Shown: positions 1 to 9,573, counted from the stretch's first letter. The stretch: DNA of 49,208 nt from Saprospiraceae bacterium (GCA_030729925.1 JANQWK010000027.1:1-49208), one strand, 5' to 3'. Notes: generated by a model not told the origin, from the letters alone. A program made the numbers and translations.

Positions 1-75
1 AAAAGATGTTCCCGATGCTGCCATAATATCGTCTTGCGAATTGCCTAATTTTTTTCTTAAATATTTGATTTTCAT
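1..75 (-). CDS. Possible start of a gene running off the left edge
   Basis: An ATG at 75-73 on the minus strand opens a frame that stays open to the window edge (25 codons, beginning MKIKYLRKKLGNSQDD). An in-frame ATG lies at 24. The product cannot be identified from 25 residues. The start is odd because the bases around it (a stretch reading ATTTGATTTTCA on the plus strand) also occur next to repeat copy 4 near 47470, so the first codons may be repeat-derived flank. The real start could be position 24, or the frame may not be a gene. Confidence 0.3.
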   Translation of the reverse strand, partial: MKIKYLRKKLGNSQDDIMAASGTSF

Positions 76-84
76 TTATTTAAG

Positions 85-160
85 AATCAGGTGGAAGGCA
101 CCTTAAGGTGGCTTCCACCTGATTACCCTTATTAATCCCTTCACTAACTAAAAAGTAACC
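85..160 (+). repeat. REP-like hairpin repeat, copy 1
   Basis: A 40-nt near-perfect inverted repeat (85-124) folds with 19 of 20 pairs matched. The only mismatch is G-G between hairpin positions 14 and 27, and the centre is the perfect 12-mer CACCTTAAGGTG. After a 26-nt spacer that starts ACCCTTATTAAT comes the tail AAAAGTAACC (151-160). The same arrangement recurs at 14382, 39801 and 47490. It lies in an intergenic region downstream of the minus-strand LD-carboxypeptidase gene. No transposase or terminal repeats are visible. Confidence 0.85.
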
Positions 161-218
161 ACCCATTACGGCTTTTTATTGTTTTTTTGAGCTGCGCTCA
201 AATCCTATTGACTATCTC

Positions 219-1241
219 TTAAACTACCCCCGATTCGAGTAGGGTTATTTGACGGCTACGGGTATCCAGGCTTGCCATGATTCCAACCGGCAGGGTACAT
301 AGGTCTGCAATATGTCCGATTTGGTGACCATAATCGGAGGGAATGCCCAAACCGGCAATTTGTCCTTCTAAGGTTTGGCGCAAGCTAAGACTGCTCTCCG
401 GGTCAGTCGCCTCGCAATCCGAAAAAATGCCAAATGCCAACCCTGAAGCCGCCTCGATGCCCGAAGATTGCCTCAATTGGGTAAGCATGCGGTCAATCCG
501 ATAAGGCGCCTCACCGACCTCCTCTACAAAAAGAAGTTTATTGGTGGCATCCAGCGCATACGGCGTACCCGATAAAGCCGCCAGTAAAGAGAGATTACCC
601 CCTGCAAGTACGCCCCGGCATTGTCCCTCCCGAATCACAAAAGAAGGATTTGTCTCATCCGCCGCTGAAACCCCAGGCCTACTGATCACCAGCGGAGCAC
701 GACCCTCCATCACGACCTCTGAAAAGTAATGCGCCGTGTAATCCGTCATATCCGAAGCAGCTACAGGACCATGAAATCCCACTAACCCAGTTTGCTGATG
801 GATAGCCTGAATCAAGGCCGTAATATCACTATACCCAATCAGCACTTTCGCATGGCGCTTGATCAGTTTGTAGTCCAGCATCGGCAATAACCTGCTGCAA
901 CCGTATCCGCCCCGCGCACACCATATTCCCGCTACTCCCTGGTCGCTAAACATATCGTGCAGATCCGACAAACGCTGCTCGTCCGTACCTGCAACAAAAC
1001 CGTGCCGCGCACGAATATTTTGACCCAACTTGACCCTAAATCCCAAAGTTTCCAGATTGCTAACCGCTTTTTCCAATGCGGTATCACTAATGTAACTGCC
1101 AGGTGTAATCAAACCAATAACATCCCCTCGCTTTAACCTTCTAGGCTTGATCAATTTGGAAGGAACCGGAATGTCGGCAGATCCGGCCAATAAAGCTCCT
1201 AACCCCAGTCCCAGGTACGCATGAAAAGCCCGTCTCCTCAT
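219..1241 (-). CDS. LD-carboxypeptidase (peptidase family S66)
   Basis: Predicted murein LD-carboxypeptidase, which in this family removes the terminal D-alanine from tetrapeptides during peptidoglycan recycling. The 340-residue length fits the family. The nucleophile is Ser138 in GYSD, preceded by the family's ARGGYG motif (109-114). The Glu of the Ser-Glu-His triad probably lies in EEVGEAPYR and the His in GHQIGH. The N-terminus (MRRRAF followed by a hydrophobic stretch ending near ALLAGSA) looks like an export signal, possibly Tat-like because of the arginines. Characterised LdcA enzymes are often cytoplasmic, so export would be a difference. It is divergent from parE with 178 bp between starts. 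Confidence 0.85.
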   Translation of the reverse strand: MRRRAFHAYLGLGLGALLAGSADIPVPSKLIKPRRLKRGDVIGLITPGSYISDTALEKAVSNLETLGFRVKLGQNIRARHGFVAGTDEQRLSDLHDMFSDQGVAGIWCARGGYGCSRLLPMLDYKLIKRHAKVLIGYSDITALIQAIHQQTGLVGFHGPVAASDMTDYTAHYFSEVVMEGRAPLVISRPGVSAADETNPSFVIREGQCRGVLAGGNLSLLAALSGTPYALDATNKLLFVEEVGEAPYRIDRMLTQLRQSSGIEAASGLAFGIFSDCEATDPESSLSLRQTLEGQIAGLGIPSDYGHQIGHIADLCTLPVGIMASLDTRSRQITLLESGVV

Positions 1242-1301
1242 TGTTCGCTTACTTTGATGAAAAAATAATCCCTTATAAAAATCATTTCAAATAGTTTGTT
1301 T

Positions 1302-1332
1302 TTTGAAACAATTAAAACATTTTGTATATTTG
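1302..1332 (+). promoter_or_regulatory. Bacteroidota-type promoter of parE
   Basis: TTTG (1302-1305) and TATATTTG (1325-1332) are separated by 19 nt. Both match the -33/-7 consensus of the Bacteroidota primary sigma factor (TTTG, TAnnTTTG). Transcription would start near 1337, leaving a leader of about 83 nt before the ATG at 1420. Assigned by sequence match only. Confidence 0.6.
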
Positions 1333-1419
1333 AGTGATTTTGATCTCAATCGTGGCCAAAAGTTATCAAAATATACGAGATTTGAGCCATTCTAACTGAT
1401 TACAACCCTAAAATTTCCT

Positions 1420-3285
1420 ATGAATCCTGCTGTAAATTACTCTGAAGATGATATTAAATCCCTCGACTGGCGCGAGCATATCCGCATGCGGCCGGGGATG
1501 TACATCGGTAAGCTCGGCGATGGTTCCTCGGCAGATGATGGTATCTATGTACTACTGAAAGAAGTAATTGATAACGCTATAGACGAATATGTAATGGGCT
1601 TTGGTCGCCAAATTGAGATCCAGATCAGCGACGGAGAAGTTATGGTGAGGGATTTTGGCCGAGGCATCCCATTGGGAAAAGTCATTGAATGCGTTTCCAG
1701 GATCAATACAGGTGGCAAATACGACTCCAAGGCCTTCAAAAAGTCTGTGGGGCTTAACGGAGTGGGTACAAAAGCCGTCAATGCGTTGTCCGATTTTTTT
1801 AAAGTTCAGTCCTGCCGCGATGGCCAGGCTAAAGTTGCGACATTTTCAAAGGGCTTACTCACCGATGATTATCCGGAGGCGCAAACGGATGAGCCTAATG
1901 GAACAGCTATCGTGTTCAAACCAGATCACGAAATTTTCAAAAAATTCCGGTTCCGAACAGAGTTTTTGGAAAACCAGTTGTGGAATTATGCTTACCTCAA
2001 CCCCGGGCTGAAGATTTTCTTAAACGGGCAGTTGTTTTATTCCAAAAATGGATTGCTCGATCTGCTCTCCGATAAAAATCCTCCGGAGACCTTAAGGTAT
2101 CCGATTGTTCATCTGAAAGGGCATGATATTGAAATTGCATTCAGCCACGGAAACCAATATGGAGAACAGTACCATTCTTTTGTCAACGGACAGAATACCA
2201 CCCAGGGAGGAACACACCTGACCGCGTTCAAAGAGTCTGTTGTACAAACTGTCCGCTCGCATTTTAACAAAAATTTTGATCCCAAAGATATCAGGGCTTC
2301 TATTATCGCAGCGGTAAGTATCCGAGTGGAAGAACCTATTTTTGAGTCGCAGACCAAAACAAAACTGGGTTCTACCGAAATAGCTCCTCAAGGCGCCTCC
2401 GTCAGAAGCTTTGTCCACGATTTTATCAAAGAAAAACTCGATAATTTTCTCCACAAAAACCCGGCAACCGCAGAGGCTATCCTCAAACGCATCCTACAGT
2501 CCGAAAGGGAGCGTACCGAAATTGCAGGAATCAAAAAATTGGCCAATCAACGGGCAAAAAAGGCAAATCTCCACAATAAAAAACTGAGAGACTGTAAGGT
2601 ACATTTCAACCAACAAGGCAAAAATACCGATCAGGAGCTGCTTAAAGCGACTACGCTCTTTATTACCGAGGGGGATTCTGCCAGCGGGTCTATCACCAAA
2701 GCCAGAAATGTCCAGACCCAGGCCGTGTTCAGCCTGCGGGGAAAACCATTGAACTGCTACGGATTGACCAAAAAAGTGGTGTACGAAAATGAAGAATTTA
2801 ACCTGCTCCAACATGCCCTGAATATAGAGGATGGGATCGAGTTCCTGCGGTACAACCAAGTCGTCGTCGCTACCGATGCAGATGTAGATGGAATGCACAT
2901 CCGCCTGCTCCTGCTGACTTTCTTCCTGCAGTTTTTTCCAGAACTGGCTAGAAACGGACACCTCTATATCCTCGAAACGCCCCTTTTTCGCGTCCGCGAT
3001 AAACAGAAAACGTTTTATTGCTATTCAGAGTCCGAAAAACAAGAGGCCATTACCCGCTTAAAGGGTAAACCGGAAATTACTCGCTTTAAAGGACTGGGTG
3101 AAATTTCCCCCGACGAATTTGGTGATTTTATTGGGGAAAATATTCGCCTGGAACCCGTAATTCTTCAGAAAGATACGGACATAGAGGAAGTGCTGGCTTA
3201 TTATATGGGTAAAAATACCCCGGACAGACAGGAGTTTATTATCGAAAACCTCAAAGTTGAAAAGGATGATGTACTCCTGAATTAA
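1420..3285 (+). CDS. parE: DNA topoisomerase IV subunit B (type IIA)
   Basis: ATPase subunit of a type IIA topoisomerase that decatenates daughter chromosomes. The N-terminal GHKL ATPase region shows RMRPGMYIG near residue 23, the EVIDNAIDE helix and the ATP-lid [12 protein letters not shown]. The TOPRIM region has EGDSASG (E417-D419) and DADVDG (D486-D490), the magnesium-binding acidic residues, followed by RFKGLGE. The 621-residue length is that of ParE/short GyrB proteins in this phylum rather than of long GyrB. It is assigned as ParE and not GyrB on length and general similarity, so some doubt remains. ParC usually follows it in this phylum but is absent here: the next gene is lon. Confidence 0.85.
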   Translation: MNPAVNYSEDDIKSLDWREHIRMRPGMYIGKLGDGSSADDGIYVLLKEVIDNAIDEYVMGFGRQIEIQISDGEVMVRDFGRGIPLGKVIECVSRINTGGKYDSKAFKKSVGLNGVGTKAVNALSDFFKVQSCRDGQAKVATFSKGLLTDDYPEAQTDEPNGTAIVFKPDHEIFKKFRFRTEFLENQLWNYAYLNPGLKIFLNGQLFYSKNGLLDLLSDKNPPETLRYPIVHLKGHDIEIAFSHGNQYGEQYHSFVNGQNTTQGGTHLTAFKESVVQTVRSHFNKNFDPKDIRASIIAAVSIRVEEPIFESQTKTKLGSTEIAPQGASVRSFVHDFIKEKLDNFLHKNPATAEAILKRILQSERERTEIAGIKKLANQRAKKANLHNKKLRDCKVHFNQQGKNTDQELLKATTLFITEGDSASGSITKARNVQTQAVFSLRGKPLNCYGLTKKVVYENEEFNLLQHALNIEDGIEFLRYNQVVVATDADVDGMHIRLLLLTFFLQFFPELARNGHLYILETPLFRVRDKQKTFYCYSESEKQEAITRLKGKPEITRFKGLGEISPDEFGDFIGENIRLEPVILQKDTDIEEVLAYYMGKNTPDRQEFIIENLKVEKDDVLLN

Positions 3286-3314
3286 CCTGTCTCCTATACT
3301 CAGACGCTGGCTTG

Positions 3315-3340
3315 TTAACCACAAATTGTTGGTAATTTTT
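3315..3340 (+). terminator. Possible terminator of parE
   Basis: Thirty bases after the parE stop, TTAACCACAA and TTGTTGGTAA can pair at 8 of 10 positions with a tight loop, followed directly by TTTTT. The stem is AT-rich and imperfect, so confidence is modest. Confidence 0.4.
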
Positions 3341-3349
3341 ACGCCAAAT

Positions 3350-3403
3350 GTCAGATCGCGCTGACTAATTGTCAGCTTTTGCTCGTTTTTTATGGTATTT
3401 TTG
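3350..3403 (+). promoter_or_regulatory. lon promoter with a triple half-site operator
   Basis: Three alternating half-sites lie in line: GTCAG (3350-3354), CTGAC (3361-3365) and GTCAG (3371-3375), spaced by 6 and 5 nt. The last two form the palindrome GCTGAC-TAATT-GTCAGC. A perfect -7 match, TATTTTTG, lies at 3396-3403, placing transcription start near 3408 and the palindrome centre about 40 bp upstream, a position where activators often bind. No well-spaced -33 TTTG is present, which would fit an activator-dependent promoter. The regulator is unknown. Confidence 0.5.
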
Positions 3404-3417
3404 CCGTATTATAATGC

Positions 3418-3434
3418 CATGCCGCCGTGGCATG
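3418..3434 (+). other. Stem-loop in the lon 5' leader
   Basis: CATGCC and GGCATG form a perfect 6-bp stem around the loop GCCGT, starting about 10 nt after the inferred lon transcription start. It may stabilise the leader or modulate translation. No function is known. Confidence 0.4.
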
Positions 3435-3487
3435 AAAGTTGATCGTGATAACCGCTGAACTAAACGGGGCATTTCCCCCCTATTACC

Positions 3488-5917
3488 ATGAATCAAGACA
3501 GGGATATGTTTGATGATTTTTTTGCCCCCAAGGGCTTCGACGAGGAAAGCGATTTCATGCCCCTCCTTTCTATAGATGATGATGAAGATGCCCATGAATC
3601 CGGAGATTTTCCGACAACCCTACCCATTCTAGCGCTGAAAAATACGGTTCTCTTTCCCGGTATTGTGATTCCCATTACCGTGGGCAGAGATAAATCTATA
3701 AAAGCTATTACCAAGGCCCATCAACAAGGGAAAATTATCGGGGTGGTTTCACAGAAAGATACCAATGATGAGGATCCCGGTCAGGATGATTTGTACCGCG
3801 TTGGCACCATCGCAAAAATCCTGAAGCTTCTGAAAATGCCTGATGGTACGACTACCGCCATCCTTCAAGGGAAAACGAGGTTTGCCCTGCAACAATTAAT
3901 CCAGGATACCCCCTACCTGGAAGGTACCATCAGTTTGCTCGAATACCACAAGGTGAAAAATAACCTGGAGTTCGAAGCACAAGTCGCAACGATCATGGAT
4001 CTGGCCAAGGAGATCATCGAATTGTCTCCCCATATCCCCTCTGAGGCCATGATGATGCTTAAAAATATCAACAACCCCAGCTTTTTACTGAATTTTATCG
4101 CCTCTAACCTGGGCACTAAAATCAACATCAAGCAAAAAATACTGGAAATCAATGATCTGGGAGAAAAAGCTAATCTCATTCTCCAACACATGAACAGCGA
4201 GCTTCAATTGCTGGAGCTCAAAGAACAGATTGATGTCAAGGTAAGGGGCGACATTGAAAAACAACAAAGGGATTATTACCTCAGCCAGCAACTGAAGACC
4301 ATCCAGGAGGAATTGGGGCAAAACCCTCAGGAAGAAGAGATTAATGCGCTACTGGTAAGGGCTAAAGACAAAAAGTGGCCAAAACTTGCAGCGGATACTT
4401 TCCACAGGGAAATCAATAAAATCCGACGGATCAATCCGCAAATGGCAGAGTATTCTGTGCAACTCAATTATCTAGAGCTGCTGCTCGACCTGCCCTGGGA
4501 TACTTATACCAAAGATAATTTCAACCTTAAAAGGGTAAAAAAAGTACTGGATCAGGATCACTTCGGCTTGGAAAAGGTGAAAGAACGCATCCTCGAACAT
4601 TTAGCGGTGCTGAAACTCAAAGGCGATATGAAGGCGCCTATCATCTGCCTCGTGGGTCCTCCGGGTGTCGGTAAGACTTCCCTCGGCAAATCCGTTGCAA
4701 GGGCACTGGACCGAAATTTTATCCGAATGTCCCTCGGTGGTTTACACGATGAGTCAGAAATCCGGGGACATCGCAAAACGTATATCGGAGCGATGCCGGG
4801 CAGAATTATCCAGTCTCTTAAAAAAGCACAGTCCGGCAACCCCGTCTTTATCCTCGATGAAATAGATAAAGTTGGTAAGGATTTCCGAGGAGATCCTTCT
4901 TCCGCCCTGCTCGAGGTGCTGGATCCAGAACAAAATACGACCTTCCACGATAATTACCTCGAACTGGAATACGATCTTTCAAAGGTGCTTTTTATCGCTA
5001 CCGCCAATTCGCTGTCCACGATTCAACCTGCCCTGCTCGATAGAATGGAAATCATCGAGGTGAGCGGCTATTCTATAGAGGAGAAAGTCGAAATTGTAAA
5101 GCGACACCTGATTCCTCAACAACTGGAAGCCCATGGCCTCAAAAAGGACCAGGTCAAACTGACACCCCAGATTATCCAACAGGTGATCGCCCAATATACC
5201 AGAGAGTCCGGCGTGCGCTCCCTCAATCGTCAAATCGCAGGTATCATGCGATACGTGGCCAAAAAAGTGGCCATGGAGGAAATCTACGAACCCAAAGTTG
5301 AACTGGAAGATCTGAAGGTTATGCTCGGACCCGCCCGCTTCACACACGATATGTATCAGGAAACTCCGGCGCCAGGAGTAGCCATAGGCTTGGCCTGGAC
5401 TTCCGTAGGCGGCGAAATCCTATATACCGAGTGCCAGTTGAGCCACGGCAAGGGAAAACTTACCCTCACCGGTAACCTCGGCGATGTGATGAAGGAGTCC
5501 GCAACTACCGCACTTACTTATATCAAAGCGCACAGCTCTAACTTGGGCATAGATCCCAAAAAATTCGATACCTGCGATGTACACCTGCATGTACCTGAAG
5601 GCGCTATACCCAAAGACGGCCCCTCCGCAGGCGTCACCATGCTGAGCTGCCTCGCTTCCGCACTACTGGATAAACCAATCAAACCCTTCCTCGCCATGAC
5701 CGGAGAGATCACCCTTCGGGGAAAAGTGCTTCCCGTGGGCGGAATTAAGGAAAAAATACTTGCTGCCAAAAGGGCCGGCATGAAGGAAATTTTGCTCTGC
5801 CAGGATAATGAGAAAGATGTGCTGGAAATTAATCCCGATTATGTCAAAGGGCTTAAATTCCACTACGTCCGCCACATGGAAGAGGTACTCGCGCTGGCGC
5901 TACAGGCCAAAAATTAA
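3488..5917 (+). CDS. lon: ATP-dependent Lon protease
   Basis: Cytoplasmic AAA+ serine protease that degrades misfolded and regulatory proteins. The N-terminal substrate-binding domain (about 40-250) includes the [14 protein letters not shown] signature, followed by a coiled-coil linker. Walker A is GPPGVGKT (390-397) and Walker B ends in LDEID (456-460). The catalytic dyad is Ser713 in GPSAG and Lys754 in GGIKEK, both intact. At 809 residues it is a full-length LonA. The first 25 residues are acidic and probably disordered. It appears monocistronic. Heat or protein-stress control would be expected, and an inverted-repeat operator lies in its promoter (3350-3375). Confidence 0.95.
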   Translation: MNQDRDMFDDFFAPKGFDEESDFMPLLSIDDDEDAHESGDFPTTLPILALKNTVLFPGIVIPITVGRDKSIKAITKAHQQGKIIGVVSQKDTNDEDPGQDDLYRVGTIAKILKLLKMPDGTTTAILQGKTRFALQQLIQDTPYLEGTISLLEYHKVKNNLEFEAQVATIMDLAKEIIELSPHIPSEAMMMLKNINNPSFLLNFIASNLGTKINIKQKILEINDLGEKANLILQHMNSELQLLELKEQIDVKVRGDIEKQQRDYYLSQQLKTIQEELGQNPQEEEINALLVRAKDKKWPKLAADTFHREINKIRRINPQMAEYSVQLNYLELLLDLPWDTYTKDNFNLKRVKKVLDQDHFGLEKVKERILEHLAVLKLKGDMKAPIICLVGPPGVGKTSLGKSVARALDRNFIRMSLGGLHDESEIRGHRKTYIGAMPGRIIQSLKKAQSGNPVFILDEIDKVGKDFRGDPSSALLEVLDPEQNTTFHDNYLELEYDLSKVLFIATANSLSTIQPALLDRMEIIEVSGYSIEEKVEIVKRHLIPQQLEAHGLKKDQVKLTPQIIQQVIAQYTRESGVRSLNRQIAGIMRYVAKKVAMEEIYEPKVELEDLKVMLGPARFTHDMYQETPAPGVAIGLAWTSVGGEILYTECQLSHGKGKLTLTGNLGDVMKESATTALTYIKAHSSNLGIDPKKFDTCDVHLHVPEGAIPKDGPSAGVTMLSCLASALLDKPIKPFLAMTGEITLRGKVLPVGGIKEKILAAKRAGMKEILLCQDNEKDVLEINPDYVKGLKFHYVRHMEEVLALALQAKN

Positions 5918-6052
5918 TTTCCAGAAAAAGGCAGGGAGAGGGTTTTTTTGTGATTTTGACCAGCCCAACAAACTTTTTATGGCAATTGTTGGTCTTTATT
6001 ATGCACGGTTTAAGTGGTAAATGCTTATTTTGGCTTAATTCAAGGTAACCCT

Positions 6053-6697
6053 ATGGCAGCTAAATATTTCCTCGTCCCCGCTCTTTTTTTGATGATGGTT
6101 TCTTCCCTATCCGCACAACAGGAAGATAAGACACCTATTCAGTTTTCCGGCATGGTGCTCGATGGTACCACCGATGAACTCTTCCCGGTTCCCTATACCA
6201 ATATCCTGGTCAAGGACAAATACAGAGGAACGTATTCCGATTTCAATGGATTTTTTTCCATCGTGGTGGAAAGAGGAGATATCATCGTTTTTTCCGCTAT
6301 AGGCTACCAAACTGTTGAATACCAAATCCCGGAAAACCTGGAAGACGATCGCTACTCCCTCGTGCAACTCATGACACAGGACGTGATCAACCTCCCTGAG
6401 ACAGTGGTGTTTCCCTGGCCCAGTCGCGAGCATTTCAAACTGGAATTCCTGGCCATGGATGTTACCCCGGAACTCCAAATGCGCGCACAGCGAAACCTGG
6501 CAGAGGAAAATCTCGCCCGCCTGCGCTCCGAGGTTCGCTTAGACGGGAATGAAAATGGCGATTACTACCTCCGCCGACAAACCAATAACTACTACTTCAT
6601 CGGGCAACAGCCCCCCATGAATATTTTTAATCCGGTGGCCTGGAAAAAGTTTTTCGATGCCTGGAAAAATGGAGATTTTAAAAATAAAGATAAATAA
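6053..6697 (+). CDS. Secreted/periplasmic protein with carboxypeptidase-regulatory-like domain
   Basis: Predicted 214-residue exported protein. The ATG at 6053 is preferred over an upstream GTG at 6014 because it gives a clean signal peptide (MAAKYFLVPALFLMMVSSLS, cleavage after AQ). Residues ~25-100 resemble the CarboxypepD_reg-like/CNA-B beta-sandwich common at the N-terminus of Bacteroidota outer-membrane proteins (pattern VPYTNILVKDKYRGTYSDFNGFFS, then FSAIGYQ). The C-terminal ~100 residues are charged and unrecognised. No TonB box or barrel follows, so the domain stands alone. A -7-like TTATTTTG lies at 6026-6033. Its function is unknown. Confidence 0.7.
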   Translation: MAAKYFLVPALFLMMVSSLSAQQEDKTPIQFSGMVLDGTTDELFPVPYTNILVKDKYRGTYSDFNGFFSIVVERGDIIVFSAIGYQTVEYQIPENLEDDRYSLVQLMTQDVINLPETVVFPWPSREHFKLEFLAMDVTPELQMRAQRNLAEENLARLRSEVRLDGNENGDYYLRRQTNNYYFIGQQPPMNIFNPVAWKKFFDAWKNGDFKNKDK

Positions 6698-6699
6698 GC

Positions 6700-7431
6700 C
6701 TATACGCGTCCTTTGCTCCAAATTAGTGTTTGTATTCCATATATCACAAGCCAATATACCAAAGCGCCAAAGGATAAGGCACCAAGGCCAACGTACAGTT
6801 TGAGACTGCGCAGGTTGATCCGGAAAAATTCATAACTAATGAAGTCCGTGACGACAAAAAGGGTGTGTACCGCGAATAAAATAACAAAGGTGCCTACCAG
6901 GAGCTTCATATAGGCTACCCGGCGACGTTCAAGCGCGTCTTTGAAGTGAATGGCTTTGAATTGGATGTACTTGTGCGCAGAATACAAGTAAAAATAAAAG
7001 GTGCTCAAATACAACACCTGCTCAAAGGCTCCGTAAAAGGGCTGGTAAAAACTCCGCTCCAGCCGGCCAAAATAGCCCAGAAAAATTCCTAAAAAAAAGA
7101 TCAGCTGCCCCAGCGGCAATACGAAATGCTTGCTATCTGTTGGTTTAAGGCGATAACCCGGAAACAAACTCGTCTTCACGTAAAAAAACAAGAGCGATGG
7201 AAGCGAAAGGGTGAAATAAAGGGGCCATACGATATACCGCTCCAGGTCACTCAACACAAAAATACTGTGCATCAAGGTCATACTGAATGCGATCAGCAGT
7301 AATCCGAAATACCGATTTGCCGTCTTATTCGGCAAACGGCGAAGCAGGAAAGCTATTCCCAGCGCCATACCCAATAAAACGCCAATGCCCAAGATCCCCA
7401 TCAATGCATAAAAAAAATAACTCCGATGCAT
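6700..7431 (-). CDS. Seven-helix integral membrane protein, sensor-like
   Basis: The frame is open upstream to 7806, but that extension overlaps the plus-strand gene at 7507 and is not hydrophobic, so the ATG at 7431 (MHRSYFFYALMG) is taken as the start, giving 243 residues. About seven hydrophobic segments lie near 10-32, 42-62, 70-88, 105-123, 137-152, 172-192 and 212-232. The layout resembles the membrane sensor module that Bacteroidota often fuse to an AraC-type HTH or LytTR output domain, but the protein ends right after the last helix with no output domain. It is convergent with the gene ending at 6697 (2 bp apart) and divergent from the one at 7507. Function not assigned. Confidence 0.6.
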   Translation of the reverse strand: MHRSYFFYALMGILGIGVLLGMALGIAFLLRRLPNKTANRYFGLLLIAFSMTLMHSIFVLSDLERYIVWPLYFTLSLPSLLFFYVKTSLFPGYRLKPTDSKHFVLPLGQLIFFLGIFLGYFGRLERSFYQPFYGAFEQVLYLSTFYFYLYSAHKYIQFKAIHFKDALERRRVAYMKLLVGTFVILFAVHTLFVVTDFISYEFFRINLRSLKLYVGLGALSFGALVYWLVIYGIQTLIWSKGRV

Positions 7432-7506
7432 ACGCCAATGAATTGCTATTGTCCCAAACCATAGGATGCTTATCTTGTTTACCCTAAACAAGTATGCAAA
7501 CCCATT

Positions 7507-8103
7507 ATGGCCGATATCTGGAATTACTTCACCCGATTGCTCGGACGCTTCGAAAAAAGTTCGCCCGCCGAACCTATGATCCACGAACTCATCAACCGCT
7601 CGACAGAAGAGCTGGCCGATTTTGATTTCTGGAAAACGACTATCGTCAAACACCGCCTCCTGAATTGGCTCGCCGACCAATATGCCATCTTTCAACTCAA
7701 CCCCGAACAGATAGACGAAGGTATTGATTTCCTGGACACCCCCTCCTCCAAAGGATTTGCCATCCATTTTTACCACACCCAATATAGCCGCAGAGATGCA
7801 CAACACCTGTTCGATTTCCTAAAGACAAAAATCCTGCAGCTCAACTACCATACACAGATCTCCGATATGCGAAGCTATAACAAATCATCCTGGGTAGAAA
7901 CGGTAGAGCGACACTATCTCAAACCACGCATTGCTTTCGATTCCTCGGAAAAATACGCCCAACAATACGGCAACGTAACTATTGAGAATGTCTATCGCAA
8001 TGATCAACCCCACCAGCTGCGGTTTAGGGCAACCGTCTATGCAGACCACCAGTTTCAACAACCCTTTGCCTTCAAAGAACTGTTCAACGAGTTGCTGACC
8101 TGA
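7507..8103 (+). CDS. Conserved-looking hypothetical protein
   Basis: A 198-residue soluble protein rich in aromatic and charged residues, with no signal peptide or membrane segment. I do not recognise a domain. The region DFWKTTIVKHRLLNWLADQY suggests a helical N-terminal half. Its start at 7507 lies 75 bp from the divergent membrane-protein start at 7431, so the two may share a control region. It ends 9 bp before the converging fusion gene at 8113. Confidence 0.6.
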   Translation: MADIWNYFTRLLGRFEKSSPAEPMIHELINRSTEELADFDFWKTTIVKHRLLNWLADQYAIFQLNPEQIDEGIDFLDTPSSKGFAIHFYHTQYSRRDAQHLFDFLKTKILQLNYHTQISDMRSYNKSSWVETVERHYLKPRIAFDSSEKYAQQYGNVTIENVYRNDQPHQLRFRATVYADHQFQQPFAFKELFNELLT

Positions 8104-8112
8104 ACCAAGCTA

Positions 8113-9561
8113 TTAATTCTTCCACCCCTTAGCTTCCTGCTCCAAATGGCGAATTACCACCCGAACACCGTATTTCTCCCTCAGGTGCTTGTGCAGGGTA
8201 TCCGCCGCATACACAGACCTGTGCTGACCTCCCGTACACCCAAAGTTTACCATCAAATCCGTGAAACTCCGCTCGATATAATTTTCCACCGCTTCATCCA
8301 CAATGCGAAACACATTGTTCATAAATTCGTCAATTCCAGAGTGGTGCTTCAAAAAATTAATCACCTCCTCGTCCCGACCAGTGAGCTTTTCATAGGTCTC
8401 ATACCTACCCGGATTGTGAATAAACCGACAATCAAAGGTGAATCCTCCACCATTACCCGAAGAATCAGCCGGAATACCCTTTTTGTAGGAAAAACTGTTA
8501 ATCGTTACCGTCAATAAACTCGAAGAACCCTTGATCCGGTCAAATGGCTCAAATTGCTTCGAACGGGCAATCGCCATGATCCCCCTTTGCAATTCAGGCA
8601 GTGGTACCTTCAAATCAATATGCTCAAATATCCAGGTAATGTTGCGTAGCGCATGCGGAATGCTCTTCAGAAAATGCTCCTTTTTTTCATACAAGCCCCT
8701 GAAACCATAAGCCCCCAACACCTGGATGCTGCGAATCATCACAAAACCATAGTAATAATCCAAAAACGTTTCCCGGTCAATATCCGTCAACCCAGACGCT
8801 GTATCCATATAATGCTGCAACAAAGACATCCGAATGTCGTCCGGAATGTTCGCCTTGGCCTGATATAACAAAGAAGCAAGATCGTATTGCAAGGCTCCTC
8901 TTCTTCCACCCTGATAATCAATAAAATAAGGCTTACCAGCTCTAATCATGATATTCCGGGTTTGGAAATCCCGAAACATAAAATGGCTGTTATCTGCTTG
9001 CAGGAGGTAGTCGGATAGCCGGTTGAAATCATCTTCCAGCGCCTGTTCATCAAATTCGGGAAAGGCCAGCTTCAAGAAATAGTACTTGAAGTAGTTGAAA
9101 TCCCACATCATGGACTGATGATCGAAGCTGTCTCTCGGGTGACAAACCGAATAGTCCAGACCTTCTCCACCCAAAATCTGAAGCTTTGCAAGATCCTCCA
9201 CTACCCTTCTGTAGATTTGCACCAGGTAATCCGGGAAATAATCATCCTTTTGCAGCAAATAACTGTAAAGGGTAGTAGATCCCAAGTCTTCCTGCAGATA
9301 TACCTTTTGATTCCTGTTCTCAGCATAGATCTCCGGAACGGGCAAGTCTTTTTCCCGGAAATGCCGGGAAAAGCTCAAAAAGGCATCCATTTCTTTTTCG
9401 TTGGGACTATAAGCGCCTATTGCGACCCGCGATTTGCTTTGCAGGCGGTAGTAGATCCGATGGGACCCGGAAGGCGCCAATGGCAAAATGAGGGTAGGGA
9501 CTTCTCCTGACCACTCCTCAAACAACGCTGACAAATGCATTTCGACCTTAATCGAAGTCAT
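8113..9561 (-). CDS. Fusion of an AmgK-like sugar phosphotransferase and a RapZ C-terminal domain
   Basis: Two-domain protein of 482 residues. Residues ~10-330 form an aminoglycoside/choline-kinase-type fold: the catalytic loop RDFQTRN has Asp198 and Asn203, and the metal-binding Asp215 lies in FIDYQGG. This matches AmgK-type kinases that phosphorylate MurNAc/GlcNAc at C1 in cell-wall recycling. Residues ~350-482 match the C-terminal half of RapZ, with SFSYKKGIP, a FDCRF..NP segment and GCTGGQHRSV (441-450). In RapZ this half binds glucosamine-6-phosphate. The N-terminal P-loop half of RapZ is absent. It is the last gene of a run with adk and obg (12 bp after obg). A link between amino-sugar sensing and recycling is inference. 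Confidence 0.8.
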   Translation of the reverse strand: MTSIKVEMHLSALFEEWSGEVPTLILPLAPSGSHRIYYRLQSKSRVAIGAYSPNEKEMDAFLSFSRHFREKDLPVPEIYAENRNQKVYLQEDLGSTTLYSYLLQKDDYFPDYLVQIYRRVVEDLAKLQILGGEGLDYSVCHPRDSFDHQSMMWDFNYFKYYFLKLAFPEFDEQALEDDFNRLSDYLLQADNSHFMFRDFQTRNIMIRAGKPYFIDYQGGRRGALQYDLASLLYQAKANIPDDIRMSLLQHYMDTASGLTDIDRETFLDYYYGFVMIRSIQVLGAYGFRGLYEKKEHFLKSIPHALRNITWIFEHIDLKVPLPELQRGIMAIARSKQFEPFDRIKGSSSLLTVTINSFSYKKGIPADSSGNGGGFTFDCRFIHNPGRYETYEKLTGRDEEVINFLKHHSGIDEFMNNVFRIVDEAVENYIERSFTDLMVNFGCTGGQHRSVYAADTLHKHLREKYGVRVVIRHLEQEAKGWKN

Positions 9562-9573
9562 GCCACATTAGAT

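Noticed and set aside
5965-5992. CCAACAA / TTGTTGG inverted repeat after lon as terminator
   Set aside because: The loop is 14 nt and the stem is AT-rich with no following T-run; it lies just upstream of the next gene and could equally be an operator or chance.
7432-7806. N-terminal extension of the membrane protein frame to 7806
   Set aside because: It overlaps the plus-strand gene at 7507, is not hydrophobic, and is Gly-rich in a way typical of a shadow frame.
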